Below, piece by piece: positions 38,151 to 49,951 of a stretch of DNA of 64,000 nt. The stretch is from the NCBI RefSeq assembly GCF_048771995.1, contig NC_133063.1, positions 13,024,063 to 13,088,062 on the forward strand, written 5' to 3'. The translations under genes and the position numbers were made by a program. A model generated the notes under the pieces. The model did not search any database. It worked only from the letters and a program-made list of their open reading frames with translations, and was not told where the DNA came from. Position 1 is the first letter of the stretch; the number at the start of each line of letters is the position of its first letter. The stretch is from Taeniopygia guttata. Taxonomy: Eukaryota > Chordata > Aves > Passeriformes > Estrildidae.

Positions 38151-40894
38151 CAATAATGGTCTGAAATAATCATGAAGATGATGGAGGGCACCTTTACATT
38201 GTCTGAACTAGTCAGAGTAGGAATTTGCATTCACAAAACATTGGAACAGAAATATGAGTTGTGCACAGCTGCAGATATATACATTGCTATGGTCTTCTGG
38301 GAACAGATTTTAACTAACTCAAAAAATAAAGTTCAGAAGCCAGTATTCTATCTATCCTGATGCATCTTTAGATAAAATTATCAGCAGATAGCTTAGCACA
38401 TCTGTAGCTTGAAGCTCCATTTGACTAATTGTTCCCATTTAAATGAAGACTATTTATTTCAAGAGACTCTGAATTGCTTTTAAATATAAGTATAGTGTAG
38501 TAAAACATGGAACAATATAGAAGGATTAAGTTTTTCCTGTTTTCTTGTAGCACCTAGCATTATTTAATTTTTATCTAAGCAAAGCAAATGTGTTATTTTT
38601 GTATTTTACCTTCAACTGACTAGTGAAATTCATGAAAACTTTGCAAATTGACTCCAGGGCCTTGTTCTTCTTGACAAATACATTAGGTCGTTAGAGTTAA
38701 TAGGAGCTACATACAGTCATTAAGGTGAAATACACATCAGCTTATCTTCACCTTGACAGGGAGTTAGGGGAGTAAACACCCACACTGAATTTTTGTATGT
38801 GACAGCTCTTTTTCCTTAAAAAATCCCCAGCTTGTAATGCAATGTTAAAATATTTAAGAGTGTGGCTTACTTTCTAGACATCTATTCTGAGAATCCTGAG
38901 TACATACAGGGCTTTTTATTTGCTGTGTTCTAAAGCATTTTCACTTAATTTTTGTGGTATGAGTCTCCATAGCACAGATAATCCACAATTTATCTTGTAT
39001 GAAAGAACTCAAGGTTGACTGTCATTTTTTCTTAGAGAAAGTGTATAAATATATATATATCACATAAATAGAAGTTGTAATTAGGTGCTTTAAGAGCACT
39101 GGGAGGTCCTATTATTTTTGCATACAGATTTTTATCTGTGATGTAAATTCATATTGCAATAACCAATATATTTTTTTAAAAATTGCTCCTTTACTCAATC
39201 AAGATCTTGTCTGGAAAACCAATTTTAAAAATAATCAAAAAACTCAACCTAAAATCTTCATAAAATACATACATGAATTAAAGATCATTCACTTTACACT
39301 GTCTTTTTACTCAGGTTAGTTTCAGCTGTGCTATGTGCTTTTTAATAATGACTGTTGCAAAGCAACCATGTCTGTGCTGCTGTTCAACTCACGCCCAGGT
39401 ATAACTTACACTGCGCATTTATCAGTAGTTTCAATATATTTATGCACAGCTACCCACACCAGGAGACATTTTTGCTTTTTTTTCCTGTACACCTTCCAGA
39501 AATGCTGTGAATCTGTCAAGTATTGATTTTTGTTTGTAACTATAAAGCATCTTTGAGCATGCATATCTTCAAAATAAATACAGCAGCTGGGGTTTCAGAA
39601 TTGTTTTGCCCTTCACCCTTGTTATGGATCTGGAGTGTATTGAGCAGAGTGGAAGAAATCCCTGGCTGTAGCTGAGGAGAGAGGAATATAAAGACATCTT
39701 TGTACTTGTATTATTGTGAAGCTGTACTGCATCTAGGCTTCTGGCACAAGTGTGCCGTGCTTAGCCCGTGACTCCCCAGGCTACCAAGACAGCCAAGACT
39801 GGCTACATGTTTGCACCCTCCAGGGGCTATTTCTGCTTCATTCTTTATTGTGCTCCTTATAGAAGCTCTACCTCTGCTACAAAGACAGTTCAAACAAACT
39901 TTTACACATAAGGAGCCTGTCATAGTTACTGTGGGTAGTGTACATACAGTTATCAAATATAAAAAAATATTGGATTACTTTATTTATTCATTTGATTATA
40001 CACTGTGAAAAATATTTTGGGGCAGCTGAAAATCTGTGTCCATACAAGTTACTATCCATATATTCAGATGGTAATTTCCTAATCTCAAAAGCAAATTCAG
40101 GCATGCTACTTGAGTTTTTGGAATGTTATTTACCTTGTTCCATGAAACGACCAACAGAAATTAAACAGAGTAGAAATCCACTAGCATTCTACAACTGGTA
40201 AAACACATTTTTGTGTTTTTATGGTTCAAAGTGTAAGTTTTAGAACATTCTCATGTGAAAGAATGGATCAATATAGATTTTTAAATTAATAAAATGATAA
40301 TTTTTTTTTTTTGAAAAATCTAATTTTACTTCATTAATTCACAAGCAACTTAACTTGAAATTTTTTTCTCTTTAATATTAATGCTAGAGGTAATTGCTGC
40401 TGCGCAAATCAGGACAAAAAGGAGATCCTTGTAGCTACTTTGCCTATTGAAAAACAAAACTACAAAGTTTTTGAATATAATATAAATATATATTCCAGCA
40501 CCAATCTTCAAATTCTAATTATTACCAGTTTCAGAGAATGTAGTTTCATGAAACTGTACAGTAGAGTCATTCTGTAGGTTCACAAATATGAATAAGAGTA
40601 TCACGCTGTGATCAGAGGTCAGATCCAGCTAGCTGAATTTATCTTTTTCCTTCATCCAAAGATGAGCTTTTACAAAACAAAGAATTTGACCACATATTTA
40701 GAGTGTAAAATTATGCTCTGAAATGAAAATCTGTAAGATATGTCTATTTCTCTTTCAGTTTTTGAGCAGGAAAATGATACTTAAATAGATTTACAGAAAC
40801 TGCACACATGTATTTAATGTCACAAATTTAAGTGGTTATCACTGAGCATAGGTTTTGGACAAACTGCTGCTAATTTTACACCGGTTTGCCAATG

Positions 40895-40897
<3 letters not shown>

Positions 40898-40945
<48 letters not shown>
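40898..40945. repeat. (TA)24 microsatellite
   Basis: A perfect TA dinucleotide run of 48 bases, the longest simple repeat in the window. It is self-complementary, so it can extrude as a cruciform, and it is expected to be highly variable in length. Confidence 0.95.
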
Positions 40946-40948
<3 letters not shown>

Positions 40949-43900
40949 ATAATGAAGCTCTTCTGTGTTTTGGAAAAAACCCCCGTTTTACTTAATTTGT
41001 GTGTCTGTTCTGAGCAGACAAATTAGAGAATCCTGATATTCTGGGACCTCTCTTAAGCAAAATAAAGACTATAATCATTTCCATTACGTCTACCAAATAT
41101 GTAGAACTGTTTTACACAGGGCTATGAAGAATGTGTAGTAATCTTGCATCCTGCTTCCACAGAATTTACCTTTGGAGTAACCAATTTAGGTGGCATTTCC
41201 TTCATGGCCAAACTTTATCAATATATATCTTAATATGTAAATAATTTTGATACATATTCTATGAAAAAAATTACGTGTTATTAGCCGTAATGCACCTGAT
41301 CATCTTGATAGTGTGTTTCCTTCTATCCATATACTTTGCCTTGTAATGACTCCACTAAACCATTTAAATGTTTCTCAGACTCTTAACAGGGCTTTAAGTA
41401 TTCAAAAGGGTCTATAATTATCCTTTAAAGGACCTTCATTACTTTCATGGTGATGAATGCTTAGGTCTGAGAGATCTCTTTATCTCAGCAGGGTTTTTGT
41501 TTTCTTAAAATCACCTTAGATGTCTTTTTTAGTATTACTTTAACATTATGTGTCTCTTGCCACCATAGTGGCTGCTTACCTCTGTATTTCATGGTTAGTC
41601 ACCTATATGTTCTGTACTCTATATTGCATAAAATTCTGAAGCAGAGCAGAAACTATATCTTATAATGGTAAATTCATTACCAAATCCAGAAGGGGCAGGG
41701 TAGAGGACAAGGAGGTGAAAGAGATAAAGGGAAAGCTAGTGGTGAAGCAAGAAAAGCAAGAAGAAAGACAAAAGTCAGAGAATATGAATAAAGGGAAAAC
41801 TACAAGTAATGCTCTAGACTGTAACATCTGCTTTTTGATAAGTGAAAGGGATTAGGAGGTTTCTGTACAATAAATTAGCTTTTTCTTTGTAATCAGCATA
41901 AAGGTAGCATTGCTACATTGTGTGTTTTGTTTTCTGATTTTGGTTGGTGGTTTTTGTTTGCATTTGTTTTGCTTTCTGCATTCTGTTGTTCAGTGTTTCT
42001 TTTCCATACTCAGAGTCACAAGCTAGCAGTTTGTAAGAGCCTAAGTCTAAGAGACTGGAAAGTCAGAAAACAAAACCAAGCAAGCTATGGCTTTGCCCCC
42101 TGCAGGTTTTGATTGCTTCCAAACTTCAATCAAAATGCCTGGTTAATGTATTTTACAATACCTCCTCTTCGGCTGCTCTTCCCATTTTCACTCAGGAACA
42201 ATTTTTCAGAAGAACAACTTCTGTGAAGAAATCAAGTGTCAGTTTTGACTGCCAATATGAAAAAACTGAGAATACAAGTGAAGGGTCTTTAAGTAAGTGC
42301 CCCTTACTGTTATGAAAACAAACTTGCAGGAGACATAGGAATTGCAGGAATATTACCTGTATCTCAGACTCTTTTCCCAACAGGCACCCATTCAGCTGGT
42401 TATTATTCTGTGGCACAAAGTTGCATAGAAAATGAAGGCAATGGCTGAGACTCAAGGGTTAGACACTAGATCATGTCAAGTATGTGGAGCTCTTTTAAAA
42501 TAAAAGCAAAAAAATCAGTGTATGTGATAAAAAGTGTTGTATCAGGAAGTATTTAAGGCCCAGAAACCAATTTCTTCTTTCCTTCCTCCAATTAATGCCT
42601 CATTTCTGTCATAGTCAAATTGATATATTTATGTATCATTTGGCTCTTCTGTATGTGACATTTCCACTAATGCAGGTTTGCAATTAGAAGCAGAGTAGGT
42701 TGCTTTCAACATCTTATTTTATTTTTTTTTAATCATAGATATCATAATATAAATTTTGACATCAAACAGCATGAAGTAATTTTCATAAAGAATTTGGGGG
42801 AATTTTGACCTTCAAAAGTTCCCTTTCAACTCAAACTATTCTGAGTTGAATAGTCTATGTTTATAGCCTATGCTCACTATTTTTATTAAATATATATATA
42901 CCAGTCACTGGTACAAGAAATACAGAAAACATTAGAAGTCTAGCTAAAATGCATTTCTTCCTGTTGAATCATGCTAGATAGTGGATTTTGATATCTACTA
43001 GTAAAAACAAAAATTTACTCTTGATGTTAAATGAAATGGTGTCAAGTCAGTGGTGTTTGTTTTTGTTTTATTTTTTCCCTTGAAAATTCCAACTTCAGTT
43101 CCAAGTCTCAGAATTATTTTCACACGACTTAGAAACTGGGTCAATTAATGATGTAGTGCAAACAAAGGAGCACATTCTTTGTTTAAGCATTTGTCTTCCA
43201 AATGTTCTGGCCACACAGAACATGAAGGCTGAAAAAACTAAAAAGTTCAAACTGTTAACTAAAAAATACTAAACATGGCTTTTATTGCTTGTTTGCTTTA
43301 ATTTGAAAGTCTGTATTTATATGCTGCAGGGGCACAAATCAAATTGTTCAAAAAGACCATCTGTTTATCAAACCTAGCTAGATAACAAAATATTTGTTTA
43401 ATTTTATCTCTTTTCTCCAGAGATTTTTGTTATTAAAAAACCAAAAAATCTCGTCTCTGATATTTCTTCTGATTTGGTATGATGCCATGGCCACTGATCT
43501 TTATAGAACTGTTGTTCTAGGGGATAAAAAACTTTTCCCTATCATTTGTCACCTGACAACGTACCACTCCTAACTGCATAAGATTATGCCTTAACAGTAA
43601 TGTTATCTCAAAGGCACAAAACTGATCACACCTTCACTGCAATCTGGATGACTCCAGCAAAAAAAAAAAAAAAAGTTTCACAGTGTGAAAAAGAGGATAA
43701 ACTGGAAGAAAATAAACACCACTTAGGACTTTCAAAACCAAGGTATCTGATGTTTGTTGTGGAGCCTGATTATCACATTAAGTACTTCTTTGTAAAGTTA
43801 GAAGCAGAAATCTCTGGGAAAATGAAGTATGTGTGAAAGTATATTTCCACAGTTTAAGTAAAGAGTTAAATACTGATCACTGGCCAGACAATTCTTTCAC

Positions 43901-44866
43901 TGTTGGGCAATCATACAAAACCAGATACATTCTGGAGCACTGCAGGCTGTATTCAGAAACTAGCAAAGTCCACATCCAAGCTAGAGTAGAGGGAATAAAC
44001 ACTGTACAGAACAGACCAGGCACTGCTAATGGTGGATAGCTCTTACACAAAGACCTTTATCTCACAGTGTGTAAATGACCACTTCCAGCAGTGAGTGACC
44101 ACTGCTTTCTAAATTTATGCTCACAATTTCTCCATATAGTCAGGATATGCTTACATGAATTCAGTGTGCTATTTTCTGGGAATAATTTGCTGCCTTCAGT
44201 TTGTGAATATTTTTCTACAGAGGGCTATGCACATTTGAATTAATGATTAAAGTATGATTCAGAAATATAACAGGCTGTGCAAACCTTTCCTTATCTCTGG
44301 AAATTAGGCTTCTGAATGCTTGTTTACACTTTTGCTCCATAAATGTTCATCACCTCAAAGCTCTTTTAGTTACTTTTTTTCTGTACCTCAATTAGTACTA
44401 AGGGATAATGTCATTTGGATAGTTGCTGGAGATTAAACAGAAACAGTTAGAAAATAAAAAAGGTGTCATAGAAAAGACATTTATTCTTAAAATAACAAAT
44501 TAGGTATTTTTTGTTGTTTTGTTTTGTTTTAATTTAAGAGTAAGGAAATGTAGCAAGAATTCTTCAGTAATACTGTTAATTTGTTTAATTTATTAGAGTA
44601 TTAGGCATTCTGAAAGTGTTAAACTGGGGAAACAATGTATTTTGTCACCTAAGGACTACTATCACAATAATGTCACTCTTCTGTGGAAGGGATAATCACA
44701 CTTTATGCATTGTGCTACTTTTGTGAAGGATTTTTTGCTCCAAGAGCAAAATAACTGCTCTGGAATAAGAAACTATTGTGAACTATTTTTTTAATCAATT
44801 GGGACATTCTCATCCTCACATTATTGTATTCATGCATACATCTGAGCAGCAGTTAGGATAACTTTA

Positions 44867-45330
44867 CTAGTACTGAACCATAGTCACAAAAAACCTGATG
44901 AAATTTCCAGAGCTGGAACTCTCTTTAAATTCAGTGTAGCGTGTGCTGTACAAATGAGTGCAGAAACTATTGACACTGGTACTGACAAACAAAGAGAAAT
45001 TTTCACCTATGAGTTTTATGAACTTCCGCAGAGGATCACTGACACATGGAAAACTTGTTTCCAAGCTTTGAGTTTTCGGTTTCCTTTGGATGACTTTTAC
45101 AAAATCTCCTTCAACTTCTGCTTGTTCTAGATGCCTTTCCCATATACCTTGTAGCTTGGTCTTTAACCTTCTGCAATTTATTGTGGACATTTATCCCTTC
45201 CCTACTTCTCATTATATCCAGCCTGTGTTGGAGGACAAGTTTTTCATCTGCTAATCTCAGGCACTGCCATCTCTGAACTCATTGCATGAGGTCTCTTACA
45301 GCTTTTGGAAAATTAAAATTTCTCAAAGCC
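44867..45330 (-). pseudogene. Possible decayed coding segment, identity unknown
   Basis: The minus strand is open for 107 codons (45190 down to 44867). Its translation reads like a soluble helical protein (KLQGIWERHLEQAEVEGDFV, then KVIQRKP). Upstream on the same strand another frame reads RLADEKLVLQHRLD, which has coiled-coil character. The change of frame and the internal stops make this at best a pseudogene, perhaps a retrocopy. No tail, target duplication or parent gene was recognised, and a chance open frame remains quite possible. Confidence 0.25.
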
Positions 45331-46065
45331 TCTAGAGATGCAAATTTGGTACAGAGAATCAGTTAGAACACGAGAAGTCCCTTTGGCTGTGGATGTCTGC
45401 GGATAACAGAAACTGAAGATGAAAGGAACTGTTTTATAAAACAGATAATACAAAACCCTTGTTTACAATTTTGAAAATTCTCAAGTCAGAGGAGTTATCC
45501 TAACAGATTTAAATTCAAGAAAGAGAAGGAAATGGCACCATATAGTCCTTTCAGAAATTTCTGTTTTGTGCATGCTTGTAACATGATTCTTCTTATATTC
45601 TGGCAATGGTGATTTCTAGAAAAAGATAGGTTGTTTACATAAGACATCATGATACAAATATCAACTTGGTTCATATTTAATTTGTGACATTTCTTTTTTT
45701 TTATTTTCCTTTTTTTTTTTCATATCCCACATATTGCCTGCATGTTTTATTCCAAGACACTAATAGCAATTATGCTTTCTATACAGATTGAATACACAGA
45801 AGATGCTAATAAATAAGTAAAATAGACCATGTGACAGAGGAGACAATTTTTTATAAACTATGCTAATCTTGTTGCTCAATAATCCCTCAACAAAGATAAG
45901 CAGCTTTTTTTTTCATACTGGCAACCTGTCCTGAGTGAATCTCCCAAGGATCAAAATTGAGACCTAAGCTTTTCGGTATCTCAATAGGAGCATTGGATCA
46001 TGGGATCAAGTGTGGGGGTGAAGTTTTGAGGCTGCTATAAAACTGAATGGGTAAGTGAATATTTC

Positions 46066-46840
46066 AGCACCTTCAGGGACACCTGGATAGGCTGAAAGAG
46101 TGGGCTAACAAGAACCTTATGAAGTTCAACAAGGACAAGTACAGGGATTTGTACCTGGGAAAATAGTCTTGAAGTGCAGCACAGGCTGGGATCTATCCAG
46201 CTGGGCAGCAGCTCTGTGGAGAGAGACCCGAGTGACCTGGCAAACAACAATCTCCATATGAGTGAAGAGTGGGCTGCTGTGGCAGAGAAAGACAGTGGGA
46301 TGTTGGTTTGCATCAACAGCAGAGATAAAGAAGATATTGCCTTGCTCAGCTCAGTGCTTGTCAGGCCATATCTGCAATGTTGTTTTCAGTTTTGATCTCT
46401 GCTATACAAAAGAGATCTAAACAGGCTGGAGAGATCCCAGGCAAAGGTCACAAAGCTGACTAAAATACTGGGAAACCTGGTGAGGAAAGACTGAGTAGAC
46501 TGGATTTGCTTAGCCTTGAGAAAAGAAGATTCAGGGAAAACCTTATCACCATGTTCCAGAATTTAAAAGAATGGATACAAAGAAGACAGAGAATCTTTTT
46601 TTTTACAAGAAATAGCACGGGGAAACCAGAGGGTAATAGGTAAAAGTTAAACCTGGAAAAATCCTGATTAGAAAGAAAGTAAAAATATTTTATAATGAGA
46701 ACAGTGAAATATTCCCAATATTGGACACTTTTGAGATTCAGCTGCACAAGGTGCTGGGCCATATATATTATGCTTTTTCTGGGAAAGGCTGGAGCAGATG
46801 ATCCTCAAGCTTCCCTAACAGCCAAGCATTCTGTTATTTT
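46066..46840 (+). mobile_element. CR1 LINE 3' fragment, plus strand
   Basis: Starts in the late ORF2 region ('GACACCTGGATAGGCTGAAAG...TGAAGTTCAACAAGGACAAG', equivalent to family DRLERW...MKFNKAKC). It continues through the C-terminal part and the 3' untranslated segment ('GGATTTGCTTAGCCTTGAGAAAAG') and ends around 'CCAAGCATTCTGTTATTTTA', a decayed CR1 tail. The frame is interrupted many times and the copy is heavily diverged, so it appears older than the CR1 at 55640. Confidence 0.85.
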
Positions 46841-47606
46841 ATAAATCATCCGAATTCTATCTTGATTCCTTTTCCATCTCTATTACTTACCAGCCTTTCT
46901 TCCCTGAGAAGCTTCTACTCAGCTTCTACAGTAGAAAGTAAGAACAACATTTTAAAACCATTATTTTTCTGTGTTGTCAGCCAGCCTTTCCTTGAAGAAT
47001 TGGAGCCACCTGTGAATCTGAACTACCAGCCCTGAAAATCCACCTGGTTCAAAGCTGTTGTGTTTAAAATACTTAAAAAGATTCTAGGTGGGACTTAAAT
47101 TAAAATGAGATGCCATGAATGCTACTTGCTAATTCCTTCCTTTACTTTTTAAGATACAATTGTTCTAATAATTATTTTAACTAAAATCTACATAAGCTTT
47201 TCTGAACTGAACTTTAGATTCTAATGGTGTTTTAGCAGATTCAACTGTTTGATTCTTAGAACAGAAATATAATTTGTTTGCTCTAATCACTATCAACTTG
47301 TTGCATTAATAACCTAGTTGAGGTCTTAGCAAAAAACACCATGAAAATGATAGAATGTCTTTCAGTCTCCATATAAGTCTGGAGCAACTCTACTTCTGGA
47401 AGTGGATTAATTATGTACATTTCTATATGTAAAACCAAATAGGCCTTGCTATGGTATCCTCAAAATATATGCTTTTATAAATTTCTGATCTAAAACGCTA
47501 TTGAAAAAGCAGATTGAGATCATATATATGGTTAATTTATTAATTAATATTTTAAATAAATAAGAAGAAATTTACATTTTGCAGGCTTTTGTAGAGCTTT
47601 TTAGGG

Positions 47607-47712
47607 CTTTGCTCTTTTTTGGTGGGTTTTTAATTTTGTTGGGGTTTTATTGGTTGGTTTGTAGGTTGCTTGATTTTTTGTTGTTTGGTTTTTAGGTTTT
47701 GGGTTTTTTACA
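47607..47712. repeat. G/T-rich low-complexity tract
   Basis: About 100 bases of T runs broken by GG and GGG (GGTTTT-like units). One strand has almost no C or A. This is simple sequence, not a recognised element. Confidence 0.6.
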
Positions 47713-48041
47713 ACTCCTCTGTTGCTTTTCCATGTGATAGTACTATTGCATGTATTACTACACTATTTACTAAGCTTAATTCCCTTGAAGATAATTCTGA
47801 AACACAGGAGAGAACCACAAAATACAGAAAAAATAGAAACTTCTCTTACTGTCTGTTGTAGCAAATCAATAGAAAGAACCTGTAAATGAGGGAAGTGAAA
47901 AGTGAACAGATTAAGAAAACTGAACATGAAATATAGTTTGTGGCTACCTAAGGTGTAAGTTTGCAAAGAGGTGGCTTCATGAGACACAAATTTTTATCAC
48001 AAGTACTGTGTCCCATAAGTATGAGGCAACTTCTTCTACAT

Positions 48042-48064
48042 ATTAATTAATCTGATTAATTAAT
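48042..48064. repeat. 23-bp palindrome of TAAT units
   Basis: ATTAATTAATC, one central T, then GATTAATTAAT: perfect 11-base arms. Tandem TAATTAAT units match homeodomain-type cores, but the region is AT-rich and chance is possible. Confidence 0.6.
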
Positions 48065-48544
48065 CCTCTTATCAGGTTCTCTAATTTGTTATAACTATAC
48101 CTAAAATACAACAACCATAAAAAAAATATATAAATCTATTTTACCACAAAAAGAAAAGCTTTTTTTTCTGAATGATGCATTACTACATTTAATTATATTT
48201 GACATTTAAATGGTTTCACTATTGCATTATCCATGCACTTCATAATTTAAAATATTTCCTTTTTATATGCATTGTAGCCATGAGAAAATATCAGTTATCT
48301 ATATATTTAAAAAGGGGAGGGAATTAGGGAAAGCATATGGCCCAATTCTACAGCTGACATAATATGAAAGCTAATTAACAATCCTGGAGCCTTACCCTGA
48401 GGATTGTTTCTGCATTCTGCATACAGCACTTCCCAGAAGACAGATCAAATCCACAATATTTGAGGGGAATCAGACGCCTTCTCCTGACTTCTAGGTTGTA
48501 AGATCATATTTGCTAGCTTGCTTTTTTTCCCCATATTTTATGGG

Positions 48545-49951
48545 TGTCATGGTTTGACACTGGCACAATGCCAGCGCCCCATGAAAATACAACTTACCAA
48601 CCAAATGCTGTGAAATGTGATCAAGAACAGAGCAAAGCAGGCCAAACTTAATAACAAAAGAAAAAACTTTATTACACTACTACTACTACTACTATAAAAG
48701 GAAAAGAAAGGAAAGAAAAAAAAAACACACAAAATTCGAAATGAAAACCTTCCAAAACATTTCTCCTCCCTCCACCCAACTCCACCAAACCCCAGCGAGA
48801 CCCATTTGGATCCTTAATCAAGTTTTCACCCTTCAATATAATCAATACTGAGTCCATCGGGGAAGAGAGGAGTCCCCCTTGCAACCATAGACCCCCAGGA
48901 CACACAACTGCCACCCTTTGTGTTTCCAATGTCACATGTGGCACCGCCCAGACCGGCCAATGTGACACTCTTCTCTCCATGTCACAGTGCTCTCACCACC
49001 GGGCATGGACAGAGACTGCTTATAGGGCCCCTTTAAGGATGCTCTTGCCAAGGACCACCAGGAACAACAGTCCAGTATCACAATTTGGGACTAGAGTCCC
49101 CCCCATTTTCCCCTGGGGCCGAGGGTCTAAAAGACAGAGATCGCCTTCTCTTCTTCCTGAAGATGGAGGGCATCCTCACACCCTCCTCAGCTCTCTCTCT
49201 CTGTCCACTCCAAAACTGGTAGTTGCTGCAGAAGGTCTCTTGGTTCACCAATGCATCCCCCTAAAATGCAGTCCCTCTTGAAAGAAAGAGTGGTTCCGTC
49301 TATGGTAAACAAGAAGAGTCCAGCCAAAAAGCCACTCTATCATCTGCCCCCAACCTTCTTCTCTAAACATCTGAAGTTTCAAGCTGTCTCTCTTTTCTTC
49401 AAATTCAGGAGGAGTAATATTTCATAAAGCTTTCATTTCTCAGGAAGGGTTAAAAGTCCCAACTCCCAAGGATGGCTCGCTGCCCAGGCTCCAGCTCCCA
49501 CAGCCCGGCTGGGCACCTTGCGGCCCCCCCCCGCTCTTCTCCTTCCCTGCGGCGAACTGCTGATAAAACCACCGAGTCTCTGTCTCTTTTTCTCTCCTGG
49601 GAGAGAGAGACTCTGGGGGGGGGAACGGAGACATCCCAGATTTCTCCACCCTTCCATCTGCAGGAGCTGACCCAGTCGGTTCCGATCCTTTACCTCCTGG
49701 CCTACCTGTGCAGGCCGCATGGCTCCCCTCCCCCACCCAGCCCGGGCTGGGGGGGGAGGTCCGTACCTTGCGATGACCGGAACCAAAGAAGGACGAGTCC
49801 TCCTGGGAATTCCGCTTTTAACCCCTCTGTGTTCTCAGAGGCGTGTCCACCTTCAATTGGTCACCCCAAGTGTCAGTATCTAAACCTGACCCCTGACTGG
49901 TGAACCTCTTCCTTCTAAAAAAAAATTCTCTTCCCGTGTCAAACCATGACA
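48545..49951 (-). mobile_element. Solo LTR, copy C of the 1.4-kb ERVL-like family, minus strand
   Basis: Bounded by a perfect 16-base terminal inverted repeat (TGTCATGGTTTGACAC at 48545 and its complement ending at 49951) and by perfect 5-bp target duplications ATGGG (48540-48544 and 49952-49956). The minus strand aligns with copies A and B over the whole length, including the GC-rich central part and the pyrimidine-rich tract before the polyadenylation signal (AATAAA at 48673-48668). This is the best-defined copy and looks whole end to end as an LTR; no internal region is attached. Five-base duplications point to a class III (ERVL-like) element. It differs more from A and B than they do from each other. 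Confidence 0.9.

Larger units (their letters stand above)
38151..46065. other. AT-rich stretch, mostly empty
   Basis: No convincing gene is seen. The stretch contains a long AT microsatellite (40898-40945) and a possible protein-like segment on the minus strand near 44867-45300, listed separately. The sequence near 39600-39900 is somewhat GC-richer, but I recognise nothing in it. Confidence 0.5.
46841..48539. other. AT-rich spacer
   Basis: No gene is seen. The spacer contains a G/T-rich low-complexity tract (47607-47712) and a TAATTAAT palindrome (48042-48064). Confidence 0.5.

Noticed and set aside
48545-49951. Reading the 1.4-kb element as a DNA transposon because of its 16-base terminal inverted repeats
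   Set aside because: Five-base target duplications, a polyadenylation signal near the 3' end and absence of transposase favour an LTR. The alternative is kept open in the findings.
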